Below are positions 25,506-38,290 of a stretch of 64,000 nt of DNA, one piece after another. Position 1 is the first letter of the stretch. Each line of letters begins with the position of its first letter. The translations under genes were made by a program, and so were the position numbers. The DNA is from Geosiphon pyriformis (lineage: Eukaryota; Glomeromycota; Glomeromycetes; Archaeosporales; Geosiphonaceae), in assembly GCA_016748015.1 (NCBI GenBank), contig JAAOMT010000531.1:228295-292294 (forward strand), given 5' to 3'. Below the pieces are notes generated by a model. That model saw only the letters and a list, made by a program, of their open reading frames with translations. It did no database searches and was not told the DNA's origin.

Positions 25506-27661
25506 GTGTTTTTTAAATATAAAAGTTTTTTTTAAATATTTTTTGGTCTATAATATTGTTAAAAATTTTAAAATTAAATTACATAAATTATTTTGTATAA
25601 AAACCAAAAAGTATTTTTTGAAGTTAATTAAATATGTTAGCAATTGTTTTTTTGTTTGCATATTTTATAAGTGCAAATTTTAATTGTATAAATACAAATA
25701 TAATTTTTGTTTTACAAATCTTAATTAAAAAATTCTTTTTAAAACCTATTTAAATAATAATTTAATTATTTATATTTGTTATTATATATATATATTTTTC
25801 AAATTTATTAATATATTAAATTTAATACTTTATTTTAATTAAAACATAAAAAACAAAAAGCTTATTATTTAAATAATATATATTTTCAAATATAAATAAA
25901 AATAAAACAAAAATATAATTAATTGTTTTTTTTTCTTAAAATTACTTTATATAATTATTTTACTAATAAAAAAATCCAAAAAAAATCAACTAATATTTAA
26001 ATATTTTTTAAAACTGGCATTTTTTTGGAATTATTTTTATTAAAATTATTATTTAGAATAACAAATAAGCTTTTATTTTTAGTTTAAACCATATAAAATT
26101 TAACCAAATTAACTTAATTAACATATATAACTAATAATATACCAGCTTAAAAACCTAAAATTGTAATCAAAATTTGTTTTTAAACAATAGATTAATTAAA
26201 AAAAACAGCCAAATATTTTAAAAATCTTAAATACATATTAAATTAGACTGTTGTTTATAATAATTGCTATTTTAGAATCTAAATAAATAAAATTAAGACT
26301 AAAAACAAAAACTTATATACTATTTATTTTTAATTTAAAATTTTACTTAATTTTTTAACTTAAACTTAATAATAATAGAAATTAAATTATTTGTATTCTT
26401 ATTTTATTTTATAATATTTTTTTGTTTTGTAAGATTATTTGTTTTTTTTATATTATATATAACAATTTTTTAGACTAAACTATTTATAAATAAAAAATAA
26501 TATAAGTATTATTTTCAAAGAATAACAAGCTAAATTTTAACAAAATTATGTTAATAAAACTAAATAAAATGCATATATTAACTTTAAAACTGACAAATTG
26601 TTCAATAACAAAATTAAAAACACTAAAAATTTTAAGTAATATATTTGTTTTTTTAAAAAATTGTTCAAATTATTTTAAACATAGCAAATAATAAAAAAAA
26701 ACAAAAAAAAAATCTAGTTTGTTAACAATAACAAAAACATAATTAAAAAAAAATTTTTAATTTTTTTAATTTATTTAATCTTAAAACCAATAATAGTTAA
26801 ATTTTAACAAAAAAAAACACCAAAAAAATTAACAAAAAATTATTTTTAAAAATCTGATTAAAAAAACAATTTGAGTTTAAAACTTGTTGTTAAATACTAT
26901 TAAATAAAAAATAAAAATATTTTTTTGGCATATAACTTAATAAAATAAAATTAATTGTTATTTAAAAATAAATATTTATAAATTTTTCTGAAAAAAAACC
27001 AAAAAACACAAAAAAATTATATTTTAAACAAATTAGATTAAGTTTTTTCAATAAAAATTCATATTATTAAATATTAAAATAATATAATAAACTTAATTCA
27101 AAGTTTTTTTTAGATTTAAAACAAATAATTATACATTAAATTATTTAGATACCAAAAAATTAGCTTGATTTAATTCAATAAATTTTATTACAATTTTTTA
27201 TTACAATTTAATAAGCTGTAATTAAATTAATATTATTTGATTAAACTTAAACAAAACTGAAATAATTGCTTTTTTAAATATATTTATAAGAATTTTCTTA
27301 ATTATTAAAATTTAATCTAAATAATTTTTTTGTTTTTTAAGATTATTATTTACTAAAATTTTTTTTTCAATTGCCAAAATTATAGTTTAATTAAGTTTTT
27401 TTAAATATAAAAATAAATTTAATAATCTTAAAATCAATTTATTTATTTTTTAAAACAATAAAATTGAAAAAAAAGTAATTTTTAAGATATTTAAAATATA
27501 TATAAAAAATGTTTTAATTATGTATTTTTTAATTTTTTTGGAATTTTAATTGCATAATTAATAATTAATAATAAATCAAAATATTTTATTATTAATTTAG
27601 TTATTAATTTTTTTAAAAATTTTATTGTTTTAAAAATAAATTTGGTATTTTTTATTATTAT

Positions 27662-27777
27662 TTTATGAATAAGATCTAAATATTATTTAATATAATACAT
27701 TAAATTAAATAATCTAAATTAAGTATAAATTATGTATTAACTATACACAACTAATTATTCAAGCCAATTAAAACAAT
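27662..27777 (-). mobile_element. LINE copy D, 3' terminal piece (cut off by LINE B)
   Basis: AATAAGATCTAAATATT...AATATAATACATTAAA...AGCCAATTAAAACAATA reproduces the minus-strand 3' end seen in copies A (2265) and F (42925). It stops at AAACAATA, where copy B begins. The same 8 bases recur at 34647 and the LINE 3' sequence continues from there, so this is the left half of one interrupted copy. Confidence 0.8.
27770..27777. repeat. Target-site duplication of LINE B, left copy (AAACAATA)
   Basis: The 8-bp sequence recurs at 34647-34654 directly after copy B. In copy A, which is not interrupted here, it is present once, in AAACAATATTATAC. Confidence 0.75.
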
Positions 27778-28049
27778 ACAAAAAAAAAACTCTTTTTCTT
27801 ATTAATTTTCTGATTAAGTGAAAGCTAAAAGTTGTTAGAGAAATATATTTTTCTTCTTCTTTTTTCTTTAGATTTCATAGTTATTTTCTTTAATACATAT
27901 TTTTTTGTTGTTATAAATTCAGTAGACTTTTCCACTAGTGGTTTTGGTTTTGTTTTAGCTGAATTCAAAATCTGGTTTGGCATTAAAAAAAAGCATGTAT
28001 TAAAAGTATTTACTTTTGTGATCTTTCATACAAAAAATTGAAAAAGCCT

Positions 28050-29545
28050 AATATTGTCAGTAATATGGTAGACTCATCAGCTAGACCTCTATCTGTTAAT
28101 GTTTTATAAACTAACTGTAGTGAACACAAAATATTTTGGAATAGTGAGGTAGAAAATAAAGAAACTAGTATTAATAAGATGCTTAATGTTAAGAACATAA
28201 AAAACTTGATAGCCAAAAAGACAAGTTACATGGATTTTAACACTTCTAAGACTAATAATATTATGGACAATACAACTTTAAGAAAAATGCAAACAAGAAT
28301 ATTTGTCTTAGAAAAACCACCAAAAGTGATCTTTTTCAAAAATTTAAGTAACAATAATACTAAAATAGTGTTGCTAGTGTTTAAGTTTGTTGGTTCAAAA
28401 AAGTTGCCATTGGTCATATTACAAAGTAAAAAAGTCAGAAATTTTGGCTCAAAAAAATTATTTGTATTGGATGTAAAATTATTGGCTGTGTTTAACAAGT
28501 CTTTTGTTAATAAATTAATGATATTAAAAAGAATTTTTTATTGTGTAGATGGTTTTGGAAGAACATCTACTCTCTTAAAATTTTCTGGGTTGATTAGAGC
28601 CTTTTTTACTTCAGAGTCTAATTTAAATAAGGCCAGAAGTTTGGCTATCAATGCAAAAATCTTGGTTAATAATATGATTAAAAAACCAAACAGTCATTTA
28701 GATTAAAATGTGATTGTTAAGAAGATCCCAGTAAATCTTCCCAAATTGGCAGTAGAATTAGTGTTCTCCAAATTTGGTAAGATAATTTTAATCAAGATAT
28801 AATTAATTGGTCTTTGACAAAAGGTCTTAGTTAAATTTGAGTTATTAGAGATTGCCAATGCTGTTGTTTTTAAGTAGTTGGTTTTTATGGGAAAGAATTC
28901 AGTATGTGTAGCTTTGGCTGTTAACAATAAACAATTATAAGTGTTTAGGAATTGTCATTAGACTTTGCTATATACTCTTTCAATTAGGACTACAGCTTAT
29001 AATCTCTCAGATTTATTGGAATCATATGGTAGAAAAACTTGTTTTATTGGTTGTAATTCCAGTTTATATGTTCATAATAGGTGTGCAATAGTGTGTTTTA
29101 AAAATAAGACTTCTAAATTGGCTATTATTGGTTCTATTCTAGTATTCAAGAGTGTGAATTTGCACTGGATTGAGTTTTTTTTGGCTTGTTGTGCTTAGTG
29201 CAAATAGTTTGGTCATATTTTCAATGTTTGTTCAGTGAGTAGAAATTCAAGTGGTCATGATAAGTGGGTAGTAACTTTTCAGAATCAAGTCTGCTTGGCC
29301 AATATTTATAAAAAAAACAGACTTCCATTACTTGTCTAGTTTCTTTCAGTGATAAAACTTGGGCCCAAATTGCTGGTAATCTTTTCTTTCATGTAGTATC
29401 TTTAAATTCTTTTGGTTCTGGCTTCAGTTTTTCTTTTTCTGGTGTTATTGGTAGTAGAAAGATTGAGGCAAACACTCAGAATGATTTATTTGTTAGTAAC
29501 CAGTTGGCTTCTTTGGAATGCTCTCTTGAGCTTTTGGCTAATTAA
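28050..29545 (+). pseudogene. LINE B ORF1 (nucleic-acid-binding protein), broken
   Basis: The longest open stretch is 28179-28706 (175 codons; Lys/Asn-rich, with NKARSLAINAKILVNN). Further stretches carry on with stops to about 29545. A CCHC zinc knuckle is visible at 29188-29230 as CCA-stop-CK-stop-FGHIFNVC, with two TAG codons at places where glutamine codons are expected. ORF1 proteins of this type bind element RNA during target-primed reverse transcription. Inactive here. Confidence 0.65.
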
Positions 29546-29889
29546 GTATCATGTTTTATGAGAAGATTGAATAATATTGACTTGATACCAAACATTTCTG
29601 TTTTTCTATCTTCTCCTTCTGTTGCTTTTGTGTCTTTAGTCTTGAACTTTAGTTCAAATATGATTTTGGACATTTTGCCAGTGTTTTTTATACTATATTC
29701 TATAGTTGTGGTTGATATGGCTCTGGTCTTGGGTTTGAGCAGCTTAAAAGTTTTAACCACCAAAATAAGTGGTTTGGAGTTAAAATTAATAATGCTTGAT
29801 GCTTCTGTATTTGTTCAATTTTGATGAAACTTGATTATTTGTGTTCTGGCTTAAGTTTTTTACTTTTTTTATCTTCTTAATAACCGATT

Positions 29890-32800
29890 TTATCTGAAAA
29901 GTGGCTACATGTAATGTTAAAGATATAAACAATTCTGCAAAGCAGGGTGATATTATTTATTGGCACAAAGATATGAACAATTCTATTTCTATTGTTATTA
30001 TGACTAAGTTAAAGAGCAAGATTTGTTTGTGAATTATAAGCAAGTTTAATAATATTCAGATCTTTACTTCTGGTATGAATTCAGGTTATTTGGATTCTGG
30101 TGTTGCAATTATTATGGACATGTTCTTGGCAAAACATGTGTGCAGAGTTTTTGAAATGCCTGATTGGCTTTTGTTTGTCAAGTTACTTTTTAGAAATAGA
30201 CTCTCTGTATTAATTTTGGGGCTTTATGCTGGTGTTTCTATGGCTGTTTGGTTTTTTCAAGCTGATAAAATCAATTTTTTAATTGCAAAGGCTGTAAATA
30301 AATCTTTTTTTACTGTTTTGGGTGGGGATTTTAACAAAGATGGCTCTTGCAAATATACTAGTTTTAAGAAATGTCTCAGTTTAGAATTGGTCAATTCATT
30401 GGTTGAAAGTTCAATTGTAAATATATCAACTTAGAAAAATTTGAGAAGTGTTGTAAAAATGATTGATTATATGTTTATTTCTTCAAATTTGGTTAATACA
30501 GTAATAAATTGTGCTGTGGTGGATGTTGAAAATTATTTTAACACTAATTACCAGGTGGTTTCTGTTTCTGTAGAATTGGGAGGTTTGTTGGATATGTAGT
30601 TAATTTCTATATATAAACAAATAAATAAGAATTATTAAAAGTTTAATATCAAAAATGCTGATAAGATAAAATAGTGCAATTTTAAGGATGCTATAATGAC
30701 TAATACTGTTATGTTCTCTGAAGAGTTTGTTACATCCAAGAGATTTTTAAATCTGAATGCAATGTAGAATACTATTTACAGATTAATAACTTTGTCAGCT
30801 GATAAAACATTCAAAAAAAAGTGATATAAGAACTATAATGGAGTATTTACTAAGAAGTCTTTCAGGTTTTATAAACTGAAAATTTTGGTTTTGAAGATTG
30901 TTAAAACTTCTTGTGAAAAAAGTATTGACAAGTTTATTTCTTTAATGAGCCACTAATATTTCTTGGATAATGATAAAGCTTTGTTTGTTCAAAATCTTGT
31001 AAATTCTAGTGCTAATATTGATCATGTGAGATTTGTTCTTTTTGGAATGAGAAAATTATATCATACATCCAAACTTGTTGAGAAATTAAGCATTAAGTCT
31101 GCTATTAATAAAAAGATGAAAAGTTTTGCAGTTGATAAAGGCCACATAATCAGAAGTGTTTTGAAACATCTCTTTTGTAGGATGGTATTGGATTATTTGG
31201 TTGCTAATAGTGATTTGATTTTAGATCTGGTTGAGTTAAAAATAAAATTGATTCTATTATGAAAGATTGGACGAGAAAGAGAGTTGTGTTGAATAATATT
31301 TCCAATTTGTGGCAGTGCCAATACCTGCTATTGGCTTACATTAATATTAGTGCATATTCTGGAATTATGATCCCTATTAGTTATAATAATATAATAAAAT
31401 TGGTTAAAGACTTATTTGATGAAAAGGCTGCTAACTTGTCTGGTATTACAAATAAACTTTGGAAGCATTGTAATGGTTTGGTTCTAATTATGCTTTTGGA
31501 TCTTTTAAATCTTTGTTTGGTATGTGAATCTGTTCTACAGTCATGAAAAAAAACTTGAGTGTTGATAATTTTTAAACCATATGAGTGGAAAGGTGTTTTG
31601 ATTAATACAAGACTAATTGTCTTAATTAAGACTGTTCATAAGATTTTTTTCAAATTACTTTTTAATAGAATTTTGCTAGTCTGTAGTAAGTTTAATGTTC
31701 TTTGTAGTGACAATTTTTCTGTGTTGAAAGGAACTACAACTCAGTTTTTTATCTTTGCTGTTGATTCAATGATTGAAAATACTTTGGAAAAAAACCATAA
31801 ACTTTGGTTAATATTGCAAAATATGCAAAAAGCTTATAACTCTGTTGAATAACAGCATTTAAGAAATAGTTTAATTTAGATTAAGATATGCAAATGGTTT
31901 ATTTGTTTCTTTAGAAGCATTCATGATAATAGAATTAATTGGATTATAACTGATTATGACTTGACAAAAAATTACCAAGTACATAATAATTTGAATTAGA
32001 ATAAGGTTTTTTCTCCTCTGCTCTGAAGAATTTTTTATGATCTCTTATTGTGTAAAATTAAATGTCAGAAAAGCTTGTATGGCTATTATATTAATACTAA
32101 ATTTGTTGTCAAGACTGGCAGACTAGAGGATTAAGATAAAATAACTTCATTTTTTACTGCTGGCACTTTTGTTGATAATACTATTCAGATAAAGAGTAAT
32201 CAGACAGCCATTCAATATATTTTGGATATTGCAAGTAGTTTTTTTAAGATTAATAACATTTTAATCAATAATAAAAAAACAGTTACAATTTCTATTAATC
32301 AAAAGATTAAAAATACTTTATTGTTAAGAAGTGGTTTGCCAATTTCTGTTGCTTATAAAAGAGAATTTCATAGATACCTTGGGATTTTTTTGTCTTCTAA
32401 GGGCTTGTCTAAGCCTAGTTTGATAAAGACTTACTCAGTTATCAGGTTTTTTGTTAATTTGGTTTTGAAGAAGGCTATCTTGGATAAACAGTTTCTTTAT
32501 CTGGTCTCAGTTATATTGCAACTTATTATTAGTTATAAAACTTAATTTAGTTTCATTTCTAAAAGTGTGTGTATTAAGTGGGATACACTTATTAGAAAAA
32601 ATTTAAGAGTAAAAACTGGTCTACCAAAAGACTTTTCCAATAAGGCTTTTTATTATTCTTCATTATATGGCTTAAAATCTTTTGAACAGTTGCAGGCTGA
32701 GTATAAAATGGCTTTTGTGTTGAGTTTTTTAAATGCTAGTGGGCTTCTTGATCACTTGTTCAATCACAGATTTTTAGATCTGCAGATTCTAAGTTGATTA

Positions 32801-34512
32801 TCTATTTACTCTTTGTGTTATCTTGTAAAACTGTATATTAGTCTAATTAATAATTTTTTGGCTGGTGTAGTTAGGCTTTTTTTGAACTGTAATATGTCTT
32901 TTGGAAATTTTTTTATGACTGCATTCTGCTTTTTTGGTAACACCTTGATGTTTTTTGTTCTGGACAATTTGATGTTTTACAATGTTTTACATTCATTTAA
33001 AAGGTTTGGAGTCGTTTTTGTTAAACAGTTATACAATAAAAAGAGTTTGGTTTTTGATTAGAAATGTTTTTGTTACTAAAAAAAATTTGATCCAAGAGGT
33101 TTAGTTTCCCATTAGTTTAATTTTGCATGTGATTTCTTGGTCAAATTTTTTCTCTTGGCTGTTTTACTTATTAATGACTTTTGGTTTCTGAATATTTGTG
33201 GCTCTGGTAATATTTCATGGTTAAAGCATTGTTTTTTTGCTGCTAGTTTGGGTGTTATTAGTGTCTACATAAATAAATCTTTGAAAAATCTGGTTATATA
33301 TAAGATAAAATATGGTGCAGCTGCATATTTCTTTGATTTGAATTTGGGTATTGGTGTTAAGGTTAATGAGTTAATATTCTCTACAATGGCAGAATTGTAG
33401 ATAATTACTCTGGCTTTAGAGTGTGTTGTAATATATTCAGACAGTCAAACTGTCTTGAATGCTTGTGTTGCTGAATTGATTTTGGCTTTGCTGGACTTTT
33501 GGAATTGTTGTTGAATAGAGTAATGAAGTGTAGTGGCTTCTGTTAGGAATAAGAAACTCAACATTTTTTGGTGTAAAATTAAAAGACATTTAGGTGTTTT
33601 GAGTAATGAATACACTAATATACTAGCTGGCTTGGCTGCTGGCTCAGATTTTGTGCTTTCTGTTCTAATTGAGAATAATTTTATTAAAACTGACAGAGTA
33701 TTGGTATTTGAAAACATTCATTATTTTGCTTGAAGGGTGTTTGGGACTGTTCATTATGTCTATTAGAAGATTGAACCTGGCTTTAGTGTTATTAACAAAA
33801 ACATTGTTGATAATGTGGATTGAGTTTGTATTACTTTGGTCTGGCACTCTAATTCACACATGACTACTGGCTATGGCTGGTTTGTGTTTGTATTTTATGA
33901 AGACTTTGTACTGTCATCTACTAATTACTGTTTGAAAATGTTTTTACAATAAAAGATACTCCAGTGTATTGTGTTTTCATTGTGGAGATGTGGAGGGTTC
34001 TAATCATTTGTTTATGTACATGTTTGATGTTAAGATTTGCATAGACTTGCTTAAGTTTTATTTAGCTTGGTGGGGTGTTTTGTTAGATTTAAGCTTGGCT
34101 TTGTCTTGAGTTTGTAAATGCTTTCTTTGTATGTTTCTGACAATGTTATCTATACTGCCTTGTGTAAGAATTTTATGTTCAAAGATTGGTTGTTAGAGAC
34201 TTTGTCCATTTTTGGTAGTGTTAAGACCACCAGTAAAAATTTTATAAATTTTGTTTAGGACTTGAGACAGCTCATTATACTAATATATGGTTAGTTCAAG
34301 CCAAGTACAAGGCATTTATAAAGAAAAGAAATTTGATTTTTTGTGATAGTTTATTGTTATCTGAAATCCATGGTCTGTTATCTTTATTTTCTATTGGAGT
34401 TGTTAGTTTGTTTGGTGTTGCTAAAGCACTAGATATTAGTTTTGGTTTTTATAAATCTTGCTGTTTTTTTTCTGGTGTTGATAATACAGTATCAGTTAAG
34501 ATAAATTTATAA
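29890..34512 (+). pseudogene. LINE B ORF2: AP endonuclease - reverse transcriptase - RNase H - zinc motif, broken
   Basis: Order of domains: AP endonuclease 29899-30600 (ATCNV, GVAIIM, VLGGDFNKDG, IDYMFIS, and TNYQVVSV where the family has a Ser/Thr-Asp-His triad); reverse transcriptase about 31570-32540 (NTRLIVLIKTVHKIFFK, LILQNMQKAYNS for motif A, FVDNT for the YxDD-like motif C); RNase H 33270-33640 (SVYINKSLKN, STMAEL, YSDSQ, NEYTNILAG); zinc motif CFHCGDVEGSNHLFMY near 33967-34016; end near TAA 34510-34512. Several catalytic Asp read Asn, one catalytic His reads Tyr, and a zinc Cys reads Tyr. With dozens of stops this copy cannot work, but the order is that of LINEs that acquired an RNase H domain. 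Confidence 0.8.
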
Positions 34513-34646
34513 TATTGCTCTGACCAGTCTAAGTGACTGGTTATGTGTAGAAAATACATAATTTGTGTCTAGTTTAGATTATTTAGTCTGATGTATTGTG
34601 TTAGATGTTATTTGGGTCTTATTTATTAAACATTAATAATAATAAT

Positions 34647-36695
34647 AAACAATATTATATTTATAAAAACATTAATACTATTGTTAATACCAAAAATAAA
34701 TAGATGCAAAATATATATATTAAAACTTATATTTAAAGCCTTAACAATACTAAACAATTTGACTATATTTTTAACCAATATATACAAAAAACTACCAATA
34801 AAAAAAAACACTAAACTATTTAGCAAAAACAACTTTTTTTTATAATTATATAATATTTAGTATAAGTAAGCCAAATTTTATTTTTATAAGTCAAAGCCAA
34901 ATCATATATAAAATTTGCAATTTTATTGATAATAATTTTAGAATTTTCAAAAATAGAAAAAGACTTTAAAAACCAAGTCTTAAAAATAAAACTCTTATAC
35001 AAAGTAATATATATTATAGTATTTTAATAAACATAATAACAACAATTGAAACATATAAAAAAAACCTGCTTAGATTAAAGAAAAACTTTTATTCAATGGC
35101 TTAAGAAACTAATAAAGTATTATAAGCAATAAAATCTAATAAACATAAAAATAAAATAATCAAAAAACTCAATATTATTACACAAAAAACATAAAACACT
35201 ATGATAATGTTTATTATATAAACATTTATAAACAGCTACAAACAATTAATAATAAAAAGTTTTTATAAAATAAGATAAACATATATAATAATTCAGCTTG
35301 TATATTTAGCTATTATATAAAGTTTAAATACTAGATTCATAAAAAAACAGTTCAATCTATGTTTTTAATCAAACTTTGATCTAAAATAGTAGAACTACAA
35401 CTAGTTTTTTAATAAACATAAAAAACAACTTAAAAAATCTTGTAAACAAAATGGTTTGTATTTTTAAAAATACATATACTATTAACTTTTAAAAATTTTT
35501 ACTAAACTACAACCAAAAACACCAAATTTGAAAATAATATAGTACTAACCAACAATTAACTTTATTATTATTAGAAATACCAGAATGGTTTTTGATTTTG
35601 AACCAAAACACATATAGATTTTTTTTACTAATTACTTTAGCAATATAATAATATTCTATTTAATAGTAATTATAAAAATTAAACAATATTAGAACCAGCT
35701 TCAACAAACAAGCATTTAAGATTGGTTAACTGTTTAAAAACACTATAATTGAACAAAATAAAAAAATACACTCCAAAACCAATATAATAGTCTGTAACTT
35801 AACCAAAATAGATAATACCAAACCAAAAATTCTGACATTAATACTGAAATTCAAATTATTAAAAAACACTGTAGTATTAGCTTTTATATTTATTAAACCT
35901 AAATTTTTTATAAAGCTATTAGTATAAACAAAAACACAAAAAAAACCAATATTTAGCAATTTATTATATATTTAATAAAATTTATTAAAACTTAAAACAT
36001 TTAAAAGCTGAGTATTTTTCATAAAAGAAATAAAAAACTGTTAATTTAAAAGAGTATTTAAATATACTATTGTTAAAAAAAACTATGTTAAAATTAAACT
36101 GTAAAAATCAAAATGTTTTTAGTACTTAAAAGTTTTCTAATTAAGAATCTTACTATTTCTATTATGTAGCTATTTAATAAAAACAATAAAACATTTAATT
36201 AAATAATAAACTTTAAAAAAAACAAAATTACTAAAGACCACAAACATTAGAGTATTTTTAGAAAACTAAAATACTAAAAGCATAATATTATTCAGAAACA
36301 AATTATAATCACAAAAAATTTTAATCACATTAGTTAAAAAATTGTTAACTATATTAACATAAAAACAAACCAAAAAAAACAAAAAATAGCAAAAAGATCA
36401 ACTTAAAACTTAAAAATCCAGAAATCTATAATTGAACAGTTAATTCACAATATTACTAATATTTAAAAAGTTCAAGAAAAAAACCAATTTGTATTTAGTC
36501 TATATCTGTTTAAAAGATTTAAGTCATATAAAAAGAGATAATAAATTATATTATTAGAAAAGTTTAATAACAAATTAGCTTTAGATTTCAAATTTTTACA
36601 AACTAGAATGTCTTACTTATTATACATACTAACTAAAATAAAACTAAACTGGGTTTTATAACTAATAATAAAATATAAAACCACTATTACTAAAA
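34647..36695 (-). mobile_element. LINE copy D, main piece, 5'-truncated
   Basis: Resumes at AAACAATATTATATTT exactly where 27777 broke off. Minus-strand blocks match copy B in reverse: RNase H/zinc region to about 35620, the block with AAAACACCAAATTTGAAAATAA near 35515, the block TTTAAGTCATATAAAAA near 36520, and the region around B 32540 near 36640. Similarity ends near 36695, about 2 kb into the element from its 3' end, as in 5'-truncated LINEs. More AT-rich than B, so older. Confidence 0.75.
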
Positions 36696-37149
36696 GATTT
36701 TCACACTTTTTAATGCAAAAATTACAACATATACAATAGAAATTAACATTAAAATCATATAAAAAAGACTTATATCATCACATTTAATTAACAAAATCAG
36801 CTGACAATCTGAAAATAAATAATCAGCAATTAATCCAATTACAATAAAGAAATATGGCACAATTTAACAGTTTAACTAAGTTGGATACAAAAAATTTTGG
36901 CAAACTAAAAAATACCAATGGAAATAAATAATTAATATATGTAATTAGATAACAACAGATTTTGTTATGCTCCAAAAATTTTCATATACCCTTATTAAAA
37001 CAATCTAACATTTTAGATCCACAATTAATGATTAAAAGTAGTTACCAAAAAATATAATCAATTGATCTACTTCTAATTATGTTGATCATAATTATAATTA
37101 GTATTATTGATTTATAATTAATGTTCTAAATTCAGCTATCTAAATCTGA
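36696..37149. other. Unassigned AT-rich sequence between LINE D and repeat E
   Basis: No frame or similarity to the other repeats of the window was found. It may belong to the element that carries repeat E. Confidence 0.4.
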
Positions 37150-38290
37150 TTATCTAAAAATTACTAACTTAGAGAAAAATAACATATCAAGTAAACTTAT
37201 CATTGTTATCAGAGGTTTTTGGTCTCTTTTCTTAAATGTTATTAATGTTTGTTTGTTTGTTTTAAATTCACGTTTTCTAGAAGTAGTTGAACCTCCAATA
37301 ACTGAATTTATCTTCAAATTATCTCCTATAATTTGAACTGCTGGGCTTATAAGTGAAATGGCCAATTCCATACCAGTTACTTTGTGTAGTTATGTTGTAG
37401 TAAACATCAACTCTTTCCCAAAAATTGCTCATCTAGAAGTTCACTAAAAATGGGTAGTTACTTTGCTGTGAAAGTCAACTCTTCTACAAGAATCTTGTCT
37501 GTAGACTACCCTAATGATTTGTAATAAGAAAATACAAAAAAATAAAAGAACTGTAAAAAAAATAGGATTTTATTAAGGAAAACGTTTTTTATTCAGGCCT
37601 GGAGTCACTAACAGTTTATTGAAATTGGTAGCTAATCAATTTCAAAACATTAGTTGTGTTGAGAGAATTTCAAGTGTAATAATTTAAGGATTTGGTTTTT
37701 TGAATATTTAATTTTTTTTTTATTTAATTTTTGTAAAAAGTGATTTGTTCTAATTAAGATATCTAAAGTAAGATACTATGGTAAGATATGAGAAGGATAC
37801 ATTTTCTTGAAGAGAAAAGCTTTTCTTTTATACAACTTGTTGTAGTACTAGTCTTTGAACTTGCACTTTTCTTTTTGCTACAATTTGGGTGAACTAAAGA
37901 TACATTTCGGCGAATTTACAAGTTATTTCACTGAACTATTGATTATTTCAGCAAATTTTCATTAATTTCGACGAATTTTGACTATGTTAAAAGGTTCAAG
38001 ATATTGTGTAATTTGATCATCTTAATTTCTATAGTACAAATCGGGTTATTGATTAAGTAATAATATTTGATAATTTGGCTAATTAATAAGTGATAATTGA
38101 AATAATAATAATATGCTACTTAAGAATTATAAAGATAATTTCATGCTAATTAATAGTTAAAATTCCACTGGTAACATCATAAATTGATTAAATTAAAATA
38201 TATAATTAATTAATGTATCTTAAATAGTTTTAATATAGTATGTAGATCTAATATAATTTAGCTATATATACAGTCTTTTTATTAGTTCAG
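37150..38290 (+). repeat. Repeat E, copy 2 (best preserved), with 20-bp iterons
   Basis: Opposite in direction to copies 1 and 3. The minus strand of 37371-37150 reads MELAISLISPAVQIIGDN...GGSTTSRKREFKTNKQ, and the matching stretch of copy 3 (60575-60690) keeps the same words, so this may be the N-terminal coding part of a transposon. 37380-37500 holds two imperfect copies of a block TAGTTACTTTGCTGTGAAAGTCAACTC-like. 37882-37985 holds about five 20-21-bp units of the form ATTTCGRCGAATTTTNANTT. A TATATATACAG motif lies near 38265. The class is not identified; the 5' part of a DNA transposon or a long terminal repeat are both possible. Confidence 0.6.

Larger units (their letters stand above)
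23939..27661. other. AT desert, no supported gene
   Basis: From about 24300 the sequence becomes extremely AT-rich with long A/T runs, typical of the most decayed transposon DNA elsewhere in the window. The frame at 24425-24706 is low-complexity and runs into an ATT repeat. No block could be matched with confidence to the LINE copies. Confidence 0.6.
27778..34646 (+). mobile_element. LINE copy B, apparently full length (6869 bp), decayed
   Basis: Non-LTR retrotransposon with ORF1 (CCHC zinc knuckle) and ORF2 (AP endonuclease, reverse transcriptase, RNase H, C-terminal zinc motif). It is flanked by the 8-bp duplication AAACAATA and ends in a 3' tail of ATTAATAATAATAAT, as LINEs with short-repeat tails do. 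Inserted in the opposite direction into the 3' region of copy D. Frames are broken mainly by stops that single C-to-T or G-to-A changes can explain, and CpG is nearly absent. It is the best-preserved LINE of the window and the reference for copies A, C, D and F. Confidence 0.85.
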
